DNA of 64,000 bases from Tomocerus qinae (GCA_020055645.1 CM034546.1:66960001-67024000); one strand, 5' to 3'. Positions 33,145 to 45,879 are shown, numbered from the stretch's first letter. Notes: generated from the sequence alone by a model not told the origin. Numbers and translations are program-made.

Positions 33145-33507
33145 TTAAAGTGATAATATGTCTTGTCGTTCATGTTTAAAAATGTCGAGTACTCTTGGGG
33201 AATGCGATATCTTTAACCCATAACAGATAGCATTAAGTCCACGATTTTTGTCTACTTTCATGCAAGCAGTTATTAGCATTGTTCCTGATAGTTTTTTTTG
33301 GAGGGGGCACGTTCTCGAGAAAGGTCTTTTAAACAAAGCTGTTGATATAAGTCGTGAAAATTCTTTGTTCAAATAGCATAATATAGGACATGAATTATTT
33401 GTGACCAAAGCCATGAAGGTTGACAAACATCCTGAATAACCTGCATTTGATGGGCCCCTTGATAAAATTTCTTCAAGCATGTGTCCGTTTATTATTTGGT
33501 TTAACAC
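33145..33507 (-). CDS. Hypothetical partial ORF
   Basis: A 120-codon frame, open a little further upstream (LLQDFIEVLNQIINGHM), with scattered Cys and mixed composition unlike random AT-rich DNA. A second minus-strand frame lies upstream at 33601-33795. I recognise neither. They could be exons of a decayed gene or a transposon scrap. Confidence 0.25.
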   Translation of the reverse strand: MLNQIINGHMLEEILSRGPSNAGYSGCLSTFMALVTNNSCPILCYLNKEFSRLISTALFKRPFSRTCPLQKKLSGTMLITACMKVDKNRGLNAICYGLKISHSPRVLDIFKHERQDILSL

Positions 33508-33813
33508 CTCGATAAAATCCTGGAGCAGGTACGACTGTACGACATTAACTTATTCAGAGAAGTTTTATTCTCTTCTGTTTGTTTCGCTTTCTTCATAGTT
33601 CTATACATGCCGACCATTTTGGAAAAGGGGGTTAATATAGTTAATTCTAGTCAAATTTTCTGGGTACAATCTAGAGTTGAGTATGACAATATTTATTCGG
33701 TACTGAGCTAATTCGCACCTTAAAACTTGTTTCCAAGATCTACCAAGATGTAAGTGACCGAGCGCAAGGGACGATACATTATTTTTCAAACTCATGTTAC
33801 ACCGGGAAGTGAA

Positions 33814-34765
33814 AACTCCACAAATACAAACATTTGAGTTTGCAGTAAAAAGCTTGTACCTACTTGTACTATTCTATGTTTGTGCTTATGATACGGACGT
33901 GTAGGTTACAGTTAAACTAGGTATGTACATGAAATCTACAGGCATAAGCAAGCAATAATGCTATTATGTGGCACCACCCAAGCTCGTAGTTGAACAATGC
34001 AAGTAATAGACGTTTTCACATTCCATGTGCTTTTTGGCCTTCCTAGTTACAAAGTTAAAGTGCGAGAACCTGTTATCGCCGGCCTAAACGTTTAGGACTA
34101 ATTTTTGGATTAATCCTTTAAGCTTTCGCGAAGCCACACACATCCATTATTCATTGTAATTGTATGAGTTGTGACATACTTGGTTCCTGACTGACTGGTT
34201 TTCTGTGGCTTTTTTACAAGCAGGTTGATTCGATAGTAGATATAAGTCCACAAGTAAAATTGAAACTAATTTTATGAGAAAGGAGCTAAAGGTGGACGAA
34301 ATTCATGTTATGCAAACCTAATAAATGATGTATTTATTAAACTAAAAAACTTTTTAAAAGTGTTCACACTTTGTTTGAAAAATGTAAATTGATCTATTTA
34401 AGATACACTAAGGAATAATTGCTCGTAGATAATGAAATAATTTCATTATCTACGAGTAATACCAGCTGTACATAAAATGCATAAGATGTTAGTATGTGAT
34501 GTGTAAGTTTATGTTAAAAGTGAGTCGTTGTTGGTGAATGAAAAATGGCGGACTTGTTTTACGTAAAAATCGGGTTGCACTGCACTGATAAGGCCAGGCC
34601 TGAGTGAACAATGGAATTTTAAATTATTTATTCATAATTATATGAAATTAAATTTTCATAAACATTTAATTGTTCCATCACCTTTAACATTTAATTTAAT
34701 ACATTTTTCAGTATTAGATAGTGGTAGCCCATGAATTATAGTTTGAACCTTTACCCTAAAAAACA
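33814..34765. repeat. Anonymous dispersed repeat, copy C (uninterrupted)
   Basis: Matches 1-2690 without the two insertions: the 117-869 element is absent near 33938-33945, and the site GATAAGGCC occurs once (34587-34595). It serves as the empty-site reference for both. Confidence 0.8.
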
Positions 34766-35262
34766 GTAATAACTCCCGATATTTTATTTTCAGGTAATTT
34801 TTAAGCGTACGGCCTAAATTAGTGCTCAGGAAAAATCATCACACCTGCAATTTTCAAATAATTTTTAAGTTTTGAATTTTTATAAATTGTGTAAACCATA
34901 GTAGTTAAACACATGGTAATGCCTCCTGGGGGATCAGATACGTCACTACTCAAAAAATACAAAAAAAGCACTCAAATTGCGAATTTTAAAAGGGATCTCG
35001 GATGTCTATTGGACATAGGTATCCTACAGCAATACCAACCTGTACTAAATTTACTAATCTCTTGAATTATCTATAGCACTTGAGTGCAAATTCTTGTGGT
35101 ATTCAAATTTTCAGAATTGACTAATCGAATCCCCCGGGGGCGTTACTACCATCAGTTTATCTATTGAGTTGTAACTGATAATAAATTTACAATTTCTATC
35201 TAGTTGTTGATTTATATATATCAAATAAATTCATAATAAATATCAGCTCTAAAGTCAATCAA
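34766..35262. other. Gene-free stretch
   Basis: AT-rich; nothing recognised apart from the 3' flank of the BTB gene. Confidence 0.4.
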
Positions 35263-38200
35263 TCAGAATCCGCCCGGTAATGAAAACATGATCCATGGAA
35301 TTTGGTTTAAGCCATTAGGAATATCAGGAGCTGATTCAAAAGTGGTAAATACTGTGTCATTCAGCCAATAGGAAACTTCCTTCGTTTTTTCTTTTACGAT
35401 TTCTTGGCAGACATATGTAGGGCCCCCCTAATAAAGTGACATTTATGTGTGGGAATAAATTATTTAATTGTATTGTAATAAATTCTCAACTGCTTACCAA
35501 TATTGTAAATTTAATAGTGACTGCAACATTTGCTGGAATTTCAATTTCGGGATCAATTTTTGCCTTTGCAATTTTACTACTTGCTATCTTGCCTGCATGA
35601 ACAACGCCAAATTCTCGATTAATCCATTCCCCATCTCCAACTTTTAAGTGAATATGGAATTGTAAATTGGATGGTCCAGTATAGAATCCAATGGCAGTTA
35701 GGTTCATAGGCCTGGATATATTTACGCCGTGTGATTTCAAGCTGTTTTCCAAACCAACGTAAATAATAAAAACAAGGTTTAACATTTTAGAGAAAAAACT
35801 GTTAATCGTAAGTATTAATTTTGGGAATTAAGTAATCTATATTAATATCCTATTCATAGTGCATGTCATTCAACTGAAAACGCTACATCTATCTGGAAAC
35901 AATCATACAGAAGATAAAATTGACTTACACAAATCCATGAGGGGACGAAAAATCTTGAAGCTTGTTTGAAACGTAATGATAGTCCAAGCGCCTGATTTGA
36001 AGCGTATTAATGTCAATTCTTGTAAATGTATAGAAGCTGAAAAATTTAGCAATGATAAAATTAAACCCAACTATCAAATTAGTTAAAATAAAAACAATAA
36101 TGTACTCCAAATTCTTATTTTAAATCTTATTCTTATATTATTAAGGAAATGTAAAAAGATGGCGCTAAAGTAGAAATCATTATTAAATAACCTAAAAATA
36201 AATTGATAAATTTTAGGACTGTTTTAATCTATCTAATTAATTTAGACAAAATGAAATTGAAGTGTTTTACCTCAACGATTTTTCTTGGAAAGATACAGAA
36301 TTCTTTTTAAATTTATAAACCATAAGCTGTAAACTTTCTTCTGTAGTGAGAACATTTGTCGGAAACACAACTTCTGTTAACATAAAAGTAGACATCAGAG
36401 GAAATCGGATGTGATCAAAAATTTCGCCAAGTACTTTTCTAATATTTTTTCCATTTCCAGTCAGTTTCATCAAACCGCATTGATTTAATGCCCACCTAAT
36501 TAAAATTACATTGATTACATTATTAGGAATCTATTGAGTTGGCATTTTTATATAAGTATCTTCTAATCAGGGTTGTGGGTCGGGTTTTTTATGGGTTGGG
36601 GTTTTTTGGGTTTTTGGCAAAAAACCCACCCCGCTTTACTTAAAAAACCCCGGGTTTATTGGGTTTTTTACAAAACATACAAAAATGTGCACTACAGCTC
36701 CATCTAGATACGCAATACATACTAATTTCTATTCAAAAATGTAAACAAATGCATAATCAGGTAGAAACAAATATAGCTTCTACACTTCTACGCGTAATTA
36801 ATGTATCGTATTGTGAGGACTATAATAATATTAGTTTTATGTATACTTTAGTCATTGCATTGTGAAGATTATGTTTATAATATTGTTGTACACATAATTT
36901 CAATTTATCACTTACATATTCATTACTGTAATGCTTTGCAATTAAAGCTTCAAATTAACAAAGGAATAATTTCATAAAGTCAATATAATCAGTAAAATAT
37001 TATAATGCTTAATATTTCATTTCACTAGTTGTTATCAAACAGTAATAATATAGGTGTTCACAAAAATACTGCATTTGCTACGTTACAACATAATTAAATT
37101 AAACTTTTATGCTTTAATTTTTCTTTTCATTGACGTAAGTAATAGTAGTTGACACGGTTGTTGTTGTTGTCAGCTGTAGTTTTCATATATGGTATAGTAT
37201 AGGCTTGTATTTATACCTATAGTTATATAAAAAACCCTTAAACCCAAAAAACCCGGGGTCGAGGGTTTTTTCCTAAAAAACCCGGGTTTTTCGATACCTT
37301 GCTTCTAATTGACATAGATAAAAGTACTAAATAAGTCGAGTGGAATAGTTCAGGTATAACGTAAAAATAGCACTTACGTGTAACATCCATTGTAAATTTT
37401 GTTCTCTGAGCACCGCAATGCACTCTTCGCAACAATGGCAAGCAAGTCTGATTTGCTTAATTGGGTAATGGCATCCGATGTAAATAAATATTCTGCTTTG
37501 CTAATAAATAGGTAATAAAATAATTGCATGATAGTATTAGTGATAAACTAATGACCAATATAATTCGTAATTACACCAAGAATTTTCTCCATACCTCAAA
37601 AACCAATTCCTCACGGTGCGATAAATTTTTCTGGCAACCTGACCTTTATCACATTCTGGAAGGCATCTCAAGAGCTTGAACAATGAGATAATGTTAGCAG
37701 GTATACCTTCTATCAGATAGCGGAGAATCTCATGTTCGGCCCTACGAACCAAATGGGATGCAAGATACTTGTGCGCAAGAGATAACACACCGACTATAAT
37801 GTCTGGAGTCAAGACTGTCGGTCTTCCTGTTGGACTATAACTCATAAAAGTGATTATATCAAAATCCCAACTCATCATCTATTGAATCACAAAAAAGAAA
37901 TTGAGAACATTGTTAGTTTTTGGTATTAATTACAATAACTGGTAAAATAATAAATATATTGCATAATATATTGCAGGAAAATAGTAAACTGATCATTATT
38001 GAACGTTTTTAAAAAGCAGCAAATTTATAATAGCAAATTGAGTGCATGCTATCAAGTTACCTGTATAAAGATTGCAAAGTGATGTGGATTATCTCCGGTA
38101 AGAGTGATTACTTTCCGACCATTGTCATCTAATTCCCCTGACCATCTGTCAATTAACATTGTAAGAGCTGATGAGTGGGCAAATAAAATAAACGAATGGC

Positions 38201-38372
38201 ATTCAATTTCTTTGGTTCCATTCTCCCATTGCACCCTTAAAATTATATCAGTACGAATCTTCTTGATAAGCATAGTCCGAATCAATTCACTAAATGAAGT
38301 GGATGATTCTCCCCAGTCTTCATTCTCTATTCTCATCCTCTTCCGGGCAATGTGACTTTCAGAGTCACTCAT
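35263..38372 (-). CDS. BTB-BACK-PHR protein (BTBD-type), six exons
   Basis: Minus-strand exons: 38372-38061, 37878-37595, 36495-36271, about 36037-35932, about 35746-35503, 35427-35263. All junctions have GT/AG context and the phases close where checked. Exon 1 begins MSDSESHIARKRMRIENEDW and carries a BTB core (IECHSFILFAHSSALTMLID). Exons 2-3 carry the BTB end and BACK-like helices (LAHKYLASHLVRRAEHEIL; IRFPLM). Exons 4-6 carry a PHR-like beta domain (VNISRPMNLTAIGFYTGPSN; the end WIMFSLPGGF). Proteins of this layout are typically cullin-3 substrate adaptors. A minus-strand hAT-type insert lies in intron 2. Confidence 0.75.
36568..37301. mobile_element. hAT-type non-autonomous element in an intron
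   Basis: A 734-bp element with ends CAGGGTTG and (complement) CAAGGTATCG followed by inverted GGGTTTTTT / AAAAAACCC arrays. The 8-bp target duplication CTTCTAAT is exact (36560-36567 and 37302-37309), as hAT elements make. It sits wholly within intron 2 of the BTB gene. Interior ORF 36659-36865 shows nothing transposase-like. Confidence 0.8.
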
Positions 38373-38819
38373 TCTTGTGCTCGTTTTCTATATTTGAAAA
38401 TCATATAGTATTATTATGTGCATAGACAAGTTAATTTTAAAACAAAGTTTGAAAAAACATTTTGATTGTCCATTAAGATCATTGCCATAATTTAATCATT
38501 TCTGCATTACCAAATATCTTTCTCCATTCCTTTAATGGCAGCAGTAGTGCATGGACTGGCGAATTATTTATAGTTCAAATACCAGTCCTTAATTAAAGGG
38601 TGGTCTTGGCCAAAGTTTGAAATTGACAAGACATTTAAACCCAGAACAATGTTTAAAATGCCATGTTTATGAAATTAATTGATGGACAAACATTGAATTA
38701 ATGGTTTTCAGGGTTATAGAGCTCATTTTTAATGAGCTAAAATTAATATAGCAAGATCATGAAAACGTCTTATGATATTATCATCAGACAAGATACATTG
38801 GCTATCAATTACTTACCAG
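38373..38819. other. Upstream region of the BTB gene
   Basis: AT-rich, no gene seen; probably holds the promoter of the minus-strand BTB gene, but no TATA box could be assigned. Confidence 0.35.
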
Positions 38820-39340
38820 TTACCACGTTGAGTAAGAGTAAGCCGTATAGTCAGGTATAAACTCAAGCTCAAACGGTCCAATGAAATCTTCCACTGTTTG
38901 TGAAGATTTGGTCTTTTCTGTATGTAGTTAGCTGTTCAGGAAATATTAAGTATAAATTGGAGGCCAAAAATAGCATTCGAATTAATTATGACAAATTATA
39001 AAAAGTAAATACAAGTTTGGTAGTTGCTTCTTGCGTTCTTGTCCTTCTGCATTAGGCCAACCAGTGCAACATTTAGCAGAGTCAGCGACGACGCTTCTGA
39101 GTTCCGATTCAGTTCCTGTTTCCCGATTTTTGATCAGTTTATCAAAATGTGCAACAGAATTTAACAAGAAGAGACGTTTCAGTTTCAGGGATTTCAGCCT
39201 CCGTCTCCTTAGCGAATAAAGTAAGTAATAGGCCACAGAGCAGTAAAACGTTTCCATCACAAGCTACACACAACCACATCCACAATCCTATTAACAGAGT
39301 TGGATATGGAGATTCGGAATCGAATTCTAGAAACTGAAGC
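38820..39340 (-). CDS. Possible small multi-exon gene, unresolved
   Basis: A minus-strand acceptor (TAACTACATACAG, about 38927) opens a short frame ending FELEFIPDYTAYSYSTW and a stop at 38819-38821. Upstream, at about 39300-39190, a signal-peptide-like segment (NVLLLCGLLLTLFA followed by KETEAEIPETETS) is open in one frame, and SELRSVVADSAKCCTGWPNA is open in another. These may be exons of a small secreted protein, but I could not close the splice phases. Confidence 0.25.
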
Positions 39341-40194
39341 TGTTGAAATTTGTAGTCAGTTCATGTTAAATTTGAATATTAAGAATTAATATTGTTTTTC
39401 TACATTCTACAAAATCTAACTACAAGCCTCTATGCATAATTATAAACGAGAAGCATGCGCATGATTCTGTATTTGTGTTGGGGTTAAAGCTTAAATCAGA
39501 TAATTAACTTGATGTTAGCACGCAGGCGCTAGGATTTTAGGCCACTTTTGTATTTTTGAAAAGACTGGCACGTTTTGTATTCATCGATGTGTTTTTAGTG
39601 TTACTCTAGATAGTGCTTAGGTGTATATCAAAAAGTAAATCAATGAAGAAGCTGATCTAGGAAAGTATTATTTAGAAGAATCTACGGATAGTAGAAGTTG
39701 TTGAGGAAGAATTAATTGCTCATGATAAATATCGTCGAAGTTTCGTTGATAAGCCAAAATAACTGAAATAGCAGAAAACTGGAGACTTGGGTTGTATGAA
39801 CAAACTATTATTGTAATCTGTATTGAGTAGACCTGAGGATTCATGTGATTACTACAGGATTTTGGCTTACTCAGTCAGTTACACCTAAATGTACCATACC
39901 AAGTGTTCTTTAAAAGTATTTGAAGCATTAGTCTGGTCAACATTGAATTGTTTGCTTGATATAGAGACAATAGAGATCTATAATATTAGATAACATTTTG
40001 ATTGTACATTCAATAATATTTTGCAATTCCTTTTCTTACACCACTTTCCTAAATTGCACATAACTTCTCATGAAAACCTATAGCATAAAACTATACACTT
40101 TATCACTCAAAGAAAAATGTCTGTAGCCAAAGCATTTTTTGAAGATGAGGCCGTACAGGGCGATTTTATTAAGCATAACATTGGGCATCGTGTT
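39341..40194. other. Gene-free stretch
   Basis: AT-rich; no supported gene, RNA or repeat. Confidence 0.35.
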
Positions 40195-42132
40195 TTATGT
40201 GTTTGCACGGAAAGGCTTTACTTTGGTTGTAGTGCGGCAAAATATAGTCTTTACAATGTGAATTAGGTTTAAAGCGAAGATATTTTCCAATATGAGGACA
40301 ACAGTCGAAATTAATAAGGAATATCCAGTAATTTGAAAAATGGTGATGATTTTCATACTGAGACTAACGCGTCTAGCCTGATTCTGATTATATAGTTGCT
40401 TAGATTTGAATGCAGAGTCTCTAATCTTATTGATGATGTCTTCAAATATATTCCAAATGTCAGCAAATCCTTCCTCTATGAATAAGTGCATTGTATCATC
40501 AAACTTGTCTCGGAAACAATCATAAAATTCGAACCCAATTGATTTTTCATGACTAACTTCGGTAGTAATTGAGCATGTAACATTATTTCCCATTCCCTTC
40601 TCGAGAGTATCAATGAGACTATCTCTCCCTTTCTCTATGACGTAAAACGGTCGATAACTTCCCTTAGGTGCACCATAAATGAGTAGATTTTTTGATATTT
40701 CAATGTTGGTAGGCATTGTGAGTTTCATCGTACCATTATGGTACCTGGTTTCAATTTTGTGTTTCTTGAAGATAAAACGATATTCATGATGACTTTGTTG
40801 ACTAAAATTTCTAGACCAAGGAATTGCTAATTTATATCCATTATCTAAAAGTTCGATTATATTTTTCATGAAATATTTTTCGGGAGGAACAATGACATTT
40901 CCAGTAAAAAATGTTTCGTATTGCGTGGCGAGTACAACTCCCATCAAAGCCACAATAGCGTAATGAAACATCTTAGTATTGTTCTGATTTTGTCGTATGA
41001 GAATTGCAATAGTAGCGATCAATGTGAATTGTAGATTTGTCATTACAGATTTAGATAACTTCGTCGTAAATAATATTGCGATATAGAATATGATAGGAAT
41101 AATTATCCAAGTAGGGCCATCAAAAGTACCTTTCACCCAAATGGACAGAGATACATATTGAAGTGTTTCTTTATCTTCGCAGTAGAGGAATACATATTCT
41201 TTGGTAGTGTAAATCATTGTAATCTTATTCATTTTGTGCCAAGATTTATACATTCTCGTCTCAAATCTATCTGGTCGGATTTGTCCACAAATGGGAAGTT
41301 TAATAATTGATCTTAGTTTATTAAAAGTCCGCTTACCAATGTACAATGCACTAAAATTCAGTTTTTCTGCCATTCCTTCAATAGCACGGCCATAGAAAAA
41401 ACATGGAATCCTGAAGAAGATTTTCTTTTTGATTAATGTGTACATAGAATACCGACATTCCCTTCGTTTGTAATTTCCGTTGTCGTGAAGTGCCGTGTCT
41501 CTGACGACAATGTACCGCCCATCAATTTCTTTATTGTGTTCATTCCAGTATAAATGCCATTCTGATCCTGATATTTCAGAAGGGATTTTGAAAAACTCGA
41601 AGGTAAACTTTGAGAACGTGTAGACAGAGACTGCTGTATCGGATTCAATGTACATAAAATACATTTCACACAAAGTGTACGGAGAGAGAAATGTTACCAT
41701 CAAATTCGTATGGAAGAAATGTCCCATATAGATAATTATAAATTTTGCTGTTGTTCGGCTCAGTTCCAGATCGAAATATTTCACAATGTTTCTTAAAATA
41801 GGTACCTGATGTTCAGAATTAGGAAGACCCACAACAACATTAATATGGTTGGGTACTGTAGCAATGAATTTTGATGGGTTTTTATGCCAGCCGTAAGTTG
41901 AATCGATTTCTTTCGAAAATTTTGCAGTTGCGATGGTCCACGGTTGATCATTCTGGTTGGCTAAGATAAATAATTCACCAAAGTCAGAGTCTTCAAAAAT
42001 TAGTACATTATGATCGTCACTTTCAAATCCCGACAATTGCAAATCTTCAGAAATCGTTTGACAACTTGAAGTTTTTAAAATTATAAAAATGAAATATAAT
42101 GCACTATATATGTACATTTTGCTGCCTTTCAT
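40195..42132 (-). CDS. Divergent ionotropic-receptor-like protein 2
   Basis: An intronless 645-codon frame with a signal peptide at its start (MYIYSALYFIFIILKTSSC; the Met at residue 6 could also serve). The layout parallels 30415-32436: an extracellular N-terminal part with NDQPW (NSQPW in the other), KGTFDGPTW before the first membrane segment (340-357), pore-like stretch, second segment (388-403) then QYETFFTGNVIVPP, an S2-like lobe, and a last segment around ITGYSLLISTVVLILEN. The shared motifs and single-exon form mark these as diverged paralogues of one family. Sequence elsewhere is poorly conserved, so the duplication is old. The channel role is inferred from layout. Confidence 0.72.
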   Translation of the reverse strand: MKGSKMYIYSALYFIFIILKTSSCQTISEDLQLSGFESDDHNVLIFEDSDFGELFILANQNDQPWTIATAKFSKEIDSTYGWHKNPSKFIATVPNHINVVVGLPNSEHQVPILRNIVKYFDLELSRTTAKFIIIYMGHFFHTNLMVTFLSPYTLCEMYFMYIESDTAVSVYTFSKFTFEFFKIPSEISGSEWHLYWNEHNKEIDGRYIVVRDTALHDNGNYKRRECRYSMYTLIKKKIFFRIPCFFYGRAIEGMAEKLNFSALYIGKRTFNKLRSIIKLPICGQIRPDRFETRMYKSWHKMNKITMIYTTKEYVFLYCEDKETLQYVSLSIWVKGTFDGPTWIIIPIIFYIAILFTTKLSKSVMTNLQFTLIATIAILIRQNQNNTKMFHYAIVALMGVVLATQYETFFTGNVIVPPEKYFMKNIIELLDNGYKLAIPWSRNFSQQSHHEYRFIFKKHKIETRYHNGTMKLTMPTNIEISKNLLIYGAPKGSYRPFYVIEKGRDSLIDTLEKGMGNNVTCSITTEVSHEKSIGFEFYDCFRDKFDDTMHLFIEEGFADIWNIFEDIINKIRDSAFKSKQLYNQNQARRVSLSMKIITIFQITGYSLLISTVVLILENIFALNLIHIVKTIFCRTTTKVKPFRANT

Positions 42133-44310
42133 AACAGGTGTGTAACTTACTAAAGGTGAAGATTATATTATAAACTATTGAAAGTTGAATGCTCTAATGT
42201 AAAGTGTTTATTCGTTTAAAAAGTTACAGGTGAAAGGTAACTTGGTAATTGGAATTATAACAATAAATACAATAAGTATAAAAATGTTGTGACAGCGTTT
42301 AGTAGTATAATAATAGCTTGGGCGAATATGTTGACAGCTTAAAGAAATATACTTATGTGGTGTATGAAAATTCTATTTAGTAGGACGATGGTTTTGTTAT
42401 TGCTTTCAAGTTGTAAGTTCACCAATCTAAATGATCGATTTATGCTCAAACAAATAGTTAGCATGTTTTCGCCACCTTCGTGCATGTCCTGTAAAGCTAT
42501 GTATACTAGAATATCCTGAATAGGCGGAATGAAGTTACGTATAATATTATATTCTTTGCCCAATATGCTGTTGTCGCCACCAAGTCGTCTGTTCACCCAT
42601 GCTTTGCTAGGATATCTTGAATAATATTATTCTGTAATGAAATGCTTTACCTAATGATTGATGTGTCTATACTTATATATTCGTATAATATACAATCCTG
42701 GACACATTTCGGGTACAGTTCAGGCTTCTATATTGGGTAATTAAAATTTCATTGATTCTTAACAGAATGGTGTCTTGACCAAAAGGGCAAAAAATATTTT
42801 GTCTTGTCTTTGTGTTTTACTTTGTTTCGTGAGATTCATTACATGAAGATATAACATGCATAATAGTTGCTACTAGATATTGTATATTTAGCATAGAAGT
42901 TTCATCAGCATTTGATTTGAGATTTCGGGCATGTTATATTATCAATGCTTTAATAGATATGCGTCTTCATGACCATCCATATGTAATAGTCGGTAGAACA
43001 AAGCAAATGTGACAAATGGATATAATAAAATGCATGGCACTATGTGGTAGCTGATAAACACTAAAACCCCTTTATTTACAATTTTACATGTGTTATTCAA
43101 TAAATAAATGACTACTTAAGTATAGTATACTTCAGGAGTGTACATGACAGGAAGACGAGTATGCTTAATTCATGTGCAATATAATTATAGATAGTAGTGC
43201 TTATAGTTCAACATACATTTACACAAGTGGACGATTATAATACAATATATTATAATGTGTAACTTTATGACTCATAGACTGATAACATAATTTGTACTTA
43301 TCAGTGCATTAATTTTACTCTTACCATTCAGAAAAACTCGACTGGCTGAAACTACCTTGTACTATACTGTGCATGAATGAACTGTAGCACACAAATGTGC
43401 CTACCATGCATAAATACACCGAGAGCGACAGTATTCTCAATAGTAACAGTTGTCACAGTTCTCATACACGAAATAGTTAGATAGGCCGGGTTCGATAAGA
43501 GTTATAATGCGGTGAAGTGAAGTCAAAAGTTGAAATTAAATATACTTTACAGGAAATCAATACCCATCAATCATAATAAGATAACTATATCTCACTTTGT
43601 TGAACCCGCACTTATATCTGTCAAAACTGTACAGGATGCACACTTAGTGATTATTATAACAAAATCTTGTAATCCTAAAAGTAATTGTTTAATTTCAGGA
43701 CATTGCCCATGGTCATGAACATATGAATCATCACCGGTTTAAAATTAATTTTTATATTGGCAGACATTAAAAAGCATCTGTATGTAGCAGGCACAGACCG
43801 GTCCATATCTTTCCATAATAATATGTCATGAATAATGATAAATGCAAATCTCATTCACAATGCACTAATGAAACAAGTTTAATTCCTTAGGTAGTTCATT
43901 AACTTTGTTTGAGCTGAGTAATGTGGTTAACGTGTGGTTGGTGTACAAGTGCATCATAATTATTTTCAAAAAGACAAACTAACCAAAACGACAATTAATT
44001 TTTTAAAATTATTTTTACACCCTTTGTCATTTCGACCATAAGTAGCAAAATATACACAGCGGATTTATTGTTTGTGTAAGTTACTTGCATTGAAAAATAT
44101 TTCCTTTCATACATTTAAAATTTCGAACAATGATATTTCAAATAAACATTGAGATTTTTCTTTTGTGATCACATAATATTATCTTTTTTGGGTTTATTAA
44201 TATAGAAACTGAATTAATTATAATAATATAATATTACTGGCTCCGTTCCTGACTGTTACCAACTTTTTTCACTTTTCTGACCGTTATAGAACTTATAACT
44301 TAGTACAAGC
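42133..44310. other. Gene-free AT-rich stretch
   Basis: Small open frames (such as 42339-42596 minus, 43530-43718 plus) show no recognised protein. No RNA gene seen. Confidence 0.4.
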
Positions 44311-45089
44311 AATCATATCTATAATGTTCAGGGCCTTCATTGAGGAGGGTTGAAAGGCCTGAGCTGCTCTCTTCCGAAATCAAAAAAAAATAAAGAAATA
44401 GTGCTGCAAAATCTTAAGTTTTCGCCCAAAGCGCCAAAATGGACATTTTTTACTAAGCCCCACCCGAAATTTCTTGGCTGCGACTCTGCTTTTTTGTTAT
44501 ATTTCATTGATTCTTGATTCTACATTATAATCCTTCTGTTTCAATAAGACATGGGACACTTCTGATATTTTCTTTCCAAGGACGGTCTCTAAAGTTTGTT
44601 TACGTAATTCTCATTATACTAATACAAGCTGTGTTTGCATTTTTTGAAGTCAAAGACTTAACCTGAATTTGTTGTCCAATATTTACCCGCCGATTAACCC
44701 AAAATATTCAAAACACAATATTATTAGACTTTTGCATCAAATTACAAGAATTTCTTAACAAAAAACTCACCTAAATAGAATTGTGAACATATAGAAACAC
44801 AAAACTCAAATACTTCTTTATATTCGCTATTCAACTTATTTTAAATGGTTGGTTTGTGTTGATGAATAATAAAGTATAGTCCTCGGAAAGCTGACCACAA
44901 GTTATGCCGTTTTTTTGTATTGAATTCACAAGCAAAAATAACTATACAATGTATATAGGAAACTGATACAAACTGAACCCCAAGTTAACTAATTAAACTG
45001 CAGCAAAAATAATATGCTTGTATAATAATATATATAATAATTTAATATATCTCTATATATAATCGCAGACTTGATAAAGCAATAAATTT
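44311..45089. other. Gene-free stretch with a repeat fragment
   Basis: At about 44325-44490 a segment (GGGCCTTCATTGAGGAGGG to CCCCACCCGAAATTTC) resembles in style the CGTATTTAG...CCCCC family at 4845-5060 and 45880-46085. The rest is AT-rich. Confidence 0.35.
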
Positions 45090-45330
45090 ACCTGTCTATA
45101 TATATATATATGTACGTGTGGTAGGGAGAACCAAGGAAACTTGCATATATTACGTTAAGCAAAACCCACTCCCACCATGTGAAACGCAAGTGCTGACTGC
45201 AACACTTTTGAATACCTCCTCCTCCCATTAACTACACACATAATATATGCAGGCTCCTTAAAAGCAAAATGCGCAAGTCCAACAGTCCAATTCCTCTAAA
45301 CCACCAAAATGAGTCGTTTCATATTATTAT
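45090..45330. repeat. Dispersed repeat R3, copy 3
   Basis: Matches 24537-24700 and 25960-26150 (TGTACGTGTGGTAGG, ACTTGCATATATTACG, ACCTCCTCCTCCCATTA), including downstream AAAGCAAAATGCGCA. Confidence 0.55.
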
Positions 45331-45879
45331 GATAACATCAAAACAATAATAGAAATTTACATAAGAAGGTTGAATGGTGAGTGGTGATGGAATGGGAATG
45401 ATTAGCGAAAGGGGACATTTCGTAATAATCGTAATGTGCCTTATTAAATAGAATTTCAAAACTTCTAATTCAAATTGGTTCTGCTATATCGACAAACTTA
45501 TTCAATTTTTTAGTAGAGCTGGGTATACTTTTTACTACCCTCTTGATTCCATTGGGCCAGTTGGACCATCTTTTTGTAGAATGAAATAACAGTACTGGGA
45601 GCCAGAGCCACGATTTATTCTATAAAAATATTTATTCGTAAGTTTGTACTCATGGGATTTGTACGGTTTTCCAAAATCCCACGGGGAATCTTATTTATTT
45701 GATTTTGAATGGGAAACGTTTTGGTAACTTTGTGGGAGTTTCTTCGAAAATAGAGTTTTTCATTGTTTCCTGTATTTGATGCTACGAACTACAGTTATTA
45801 ATTTGGTGTAGGAAATTCCTTTTTATCAGGAAGTTGGGGCTGCAGCTAATTTTTCCAACCACTGTACAGCACCGTATTT

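Noticed and set aside
42339-42596. 85-codon minus frame left of the second IR-like gene
   Set aside because: No recognisable motif, no splice signals consistent with joining the receptor gene.
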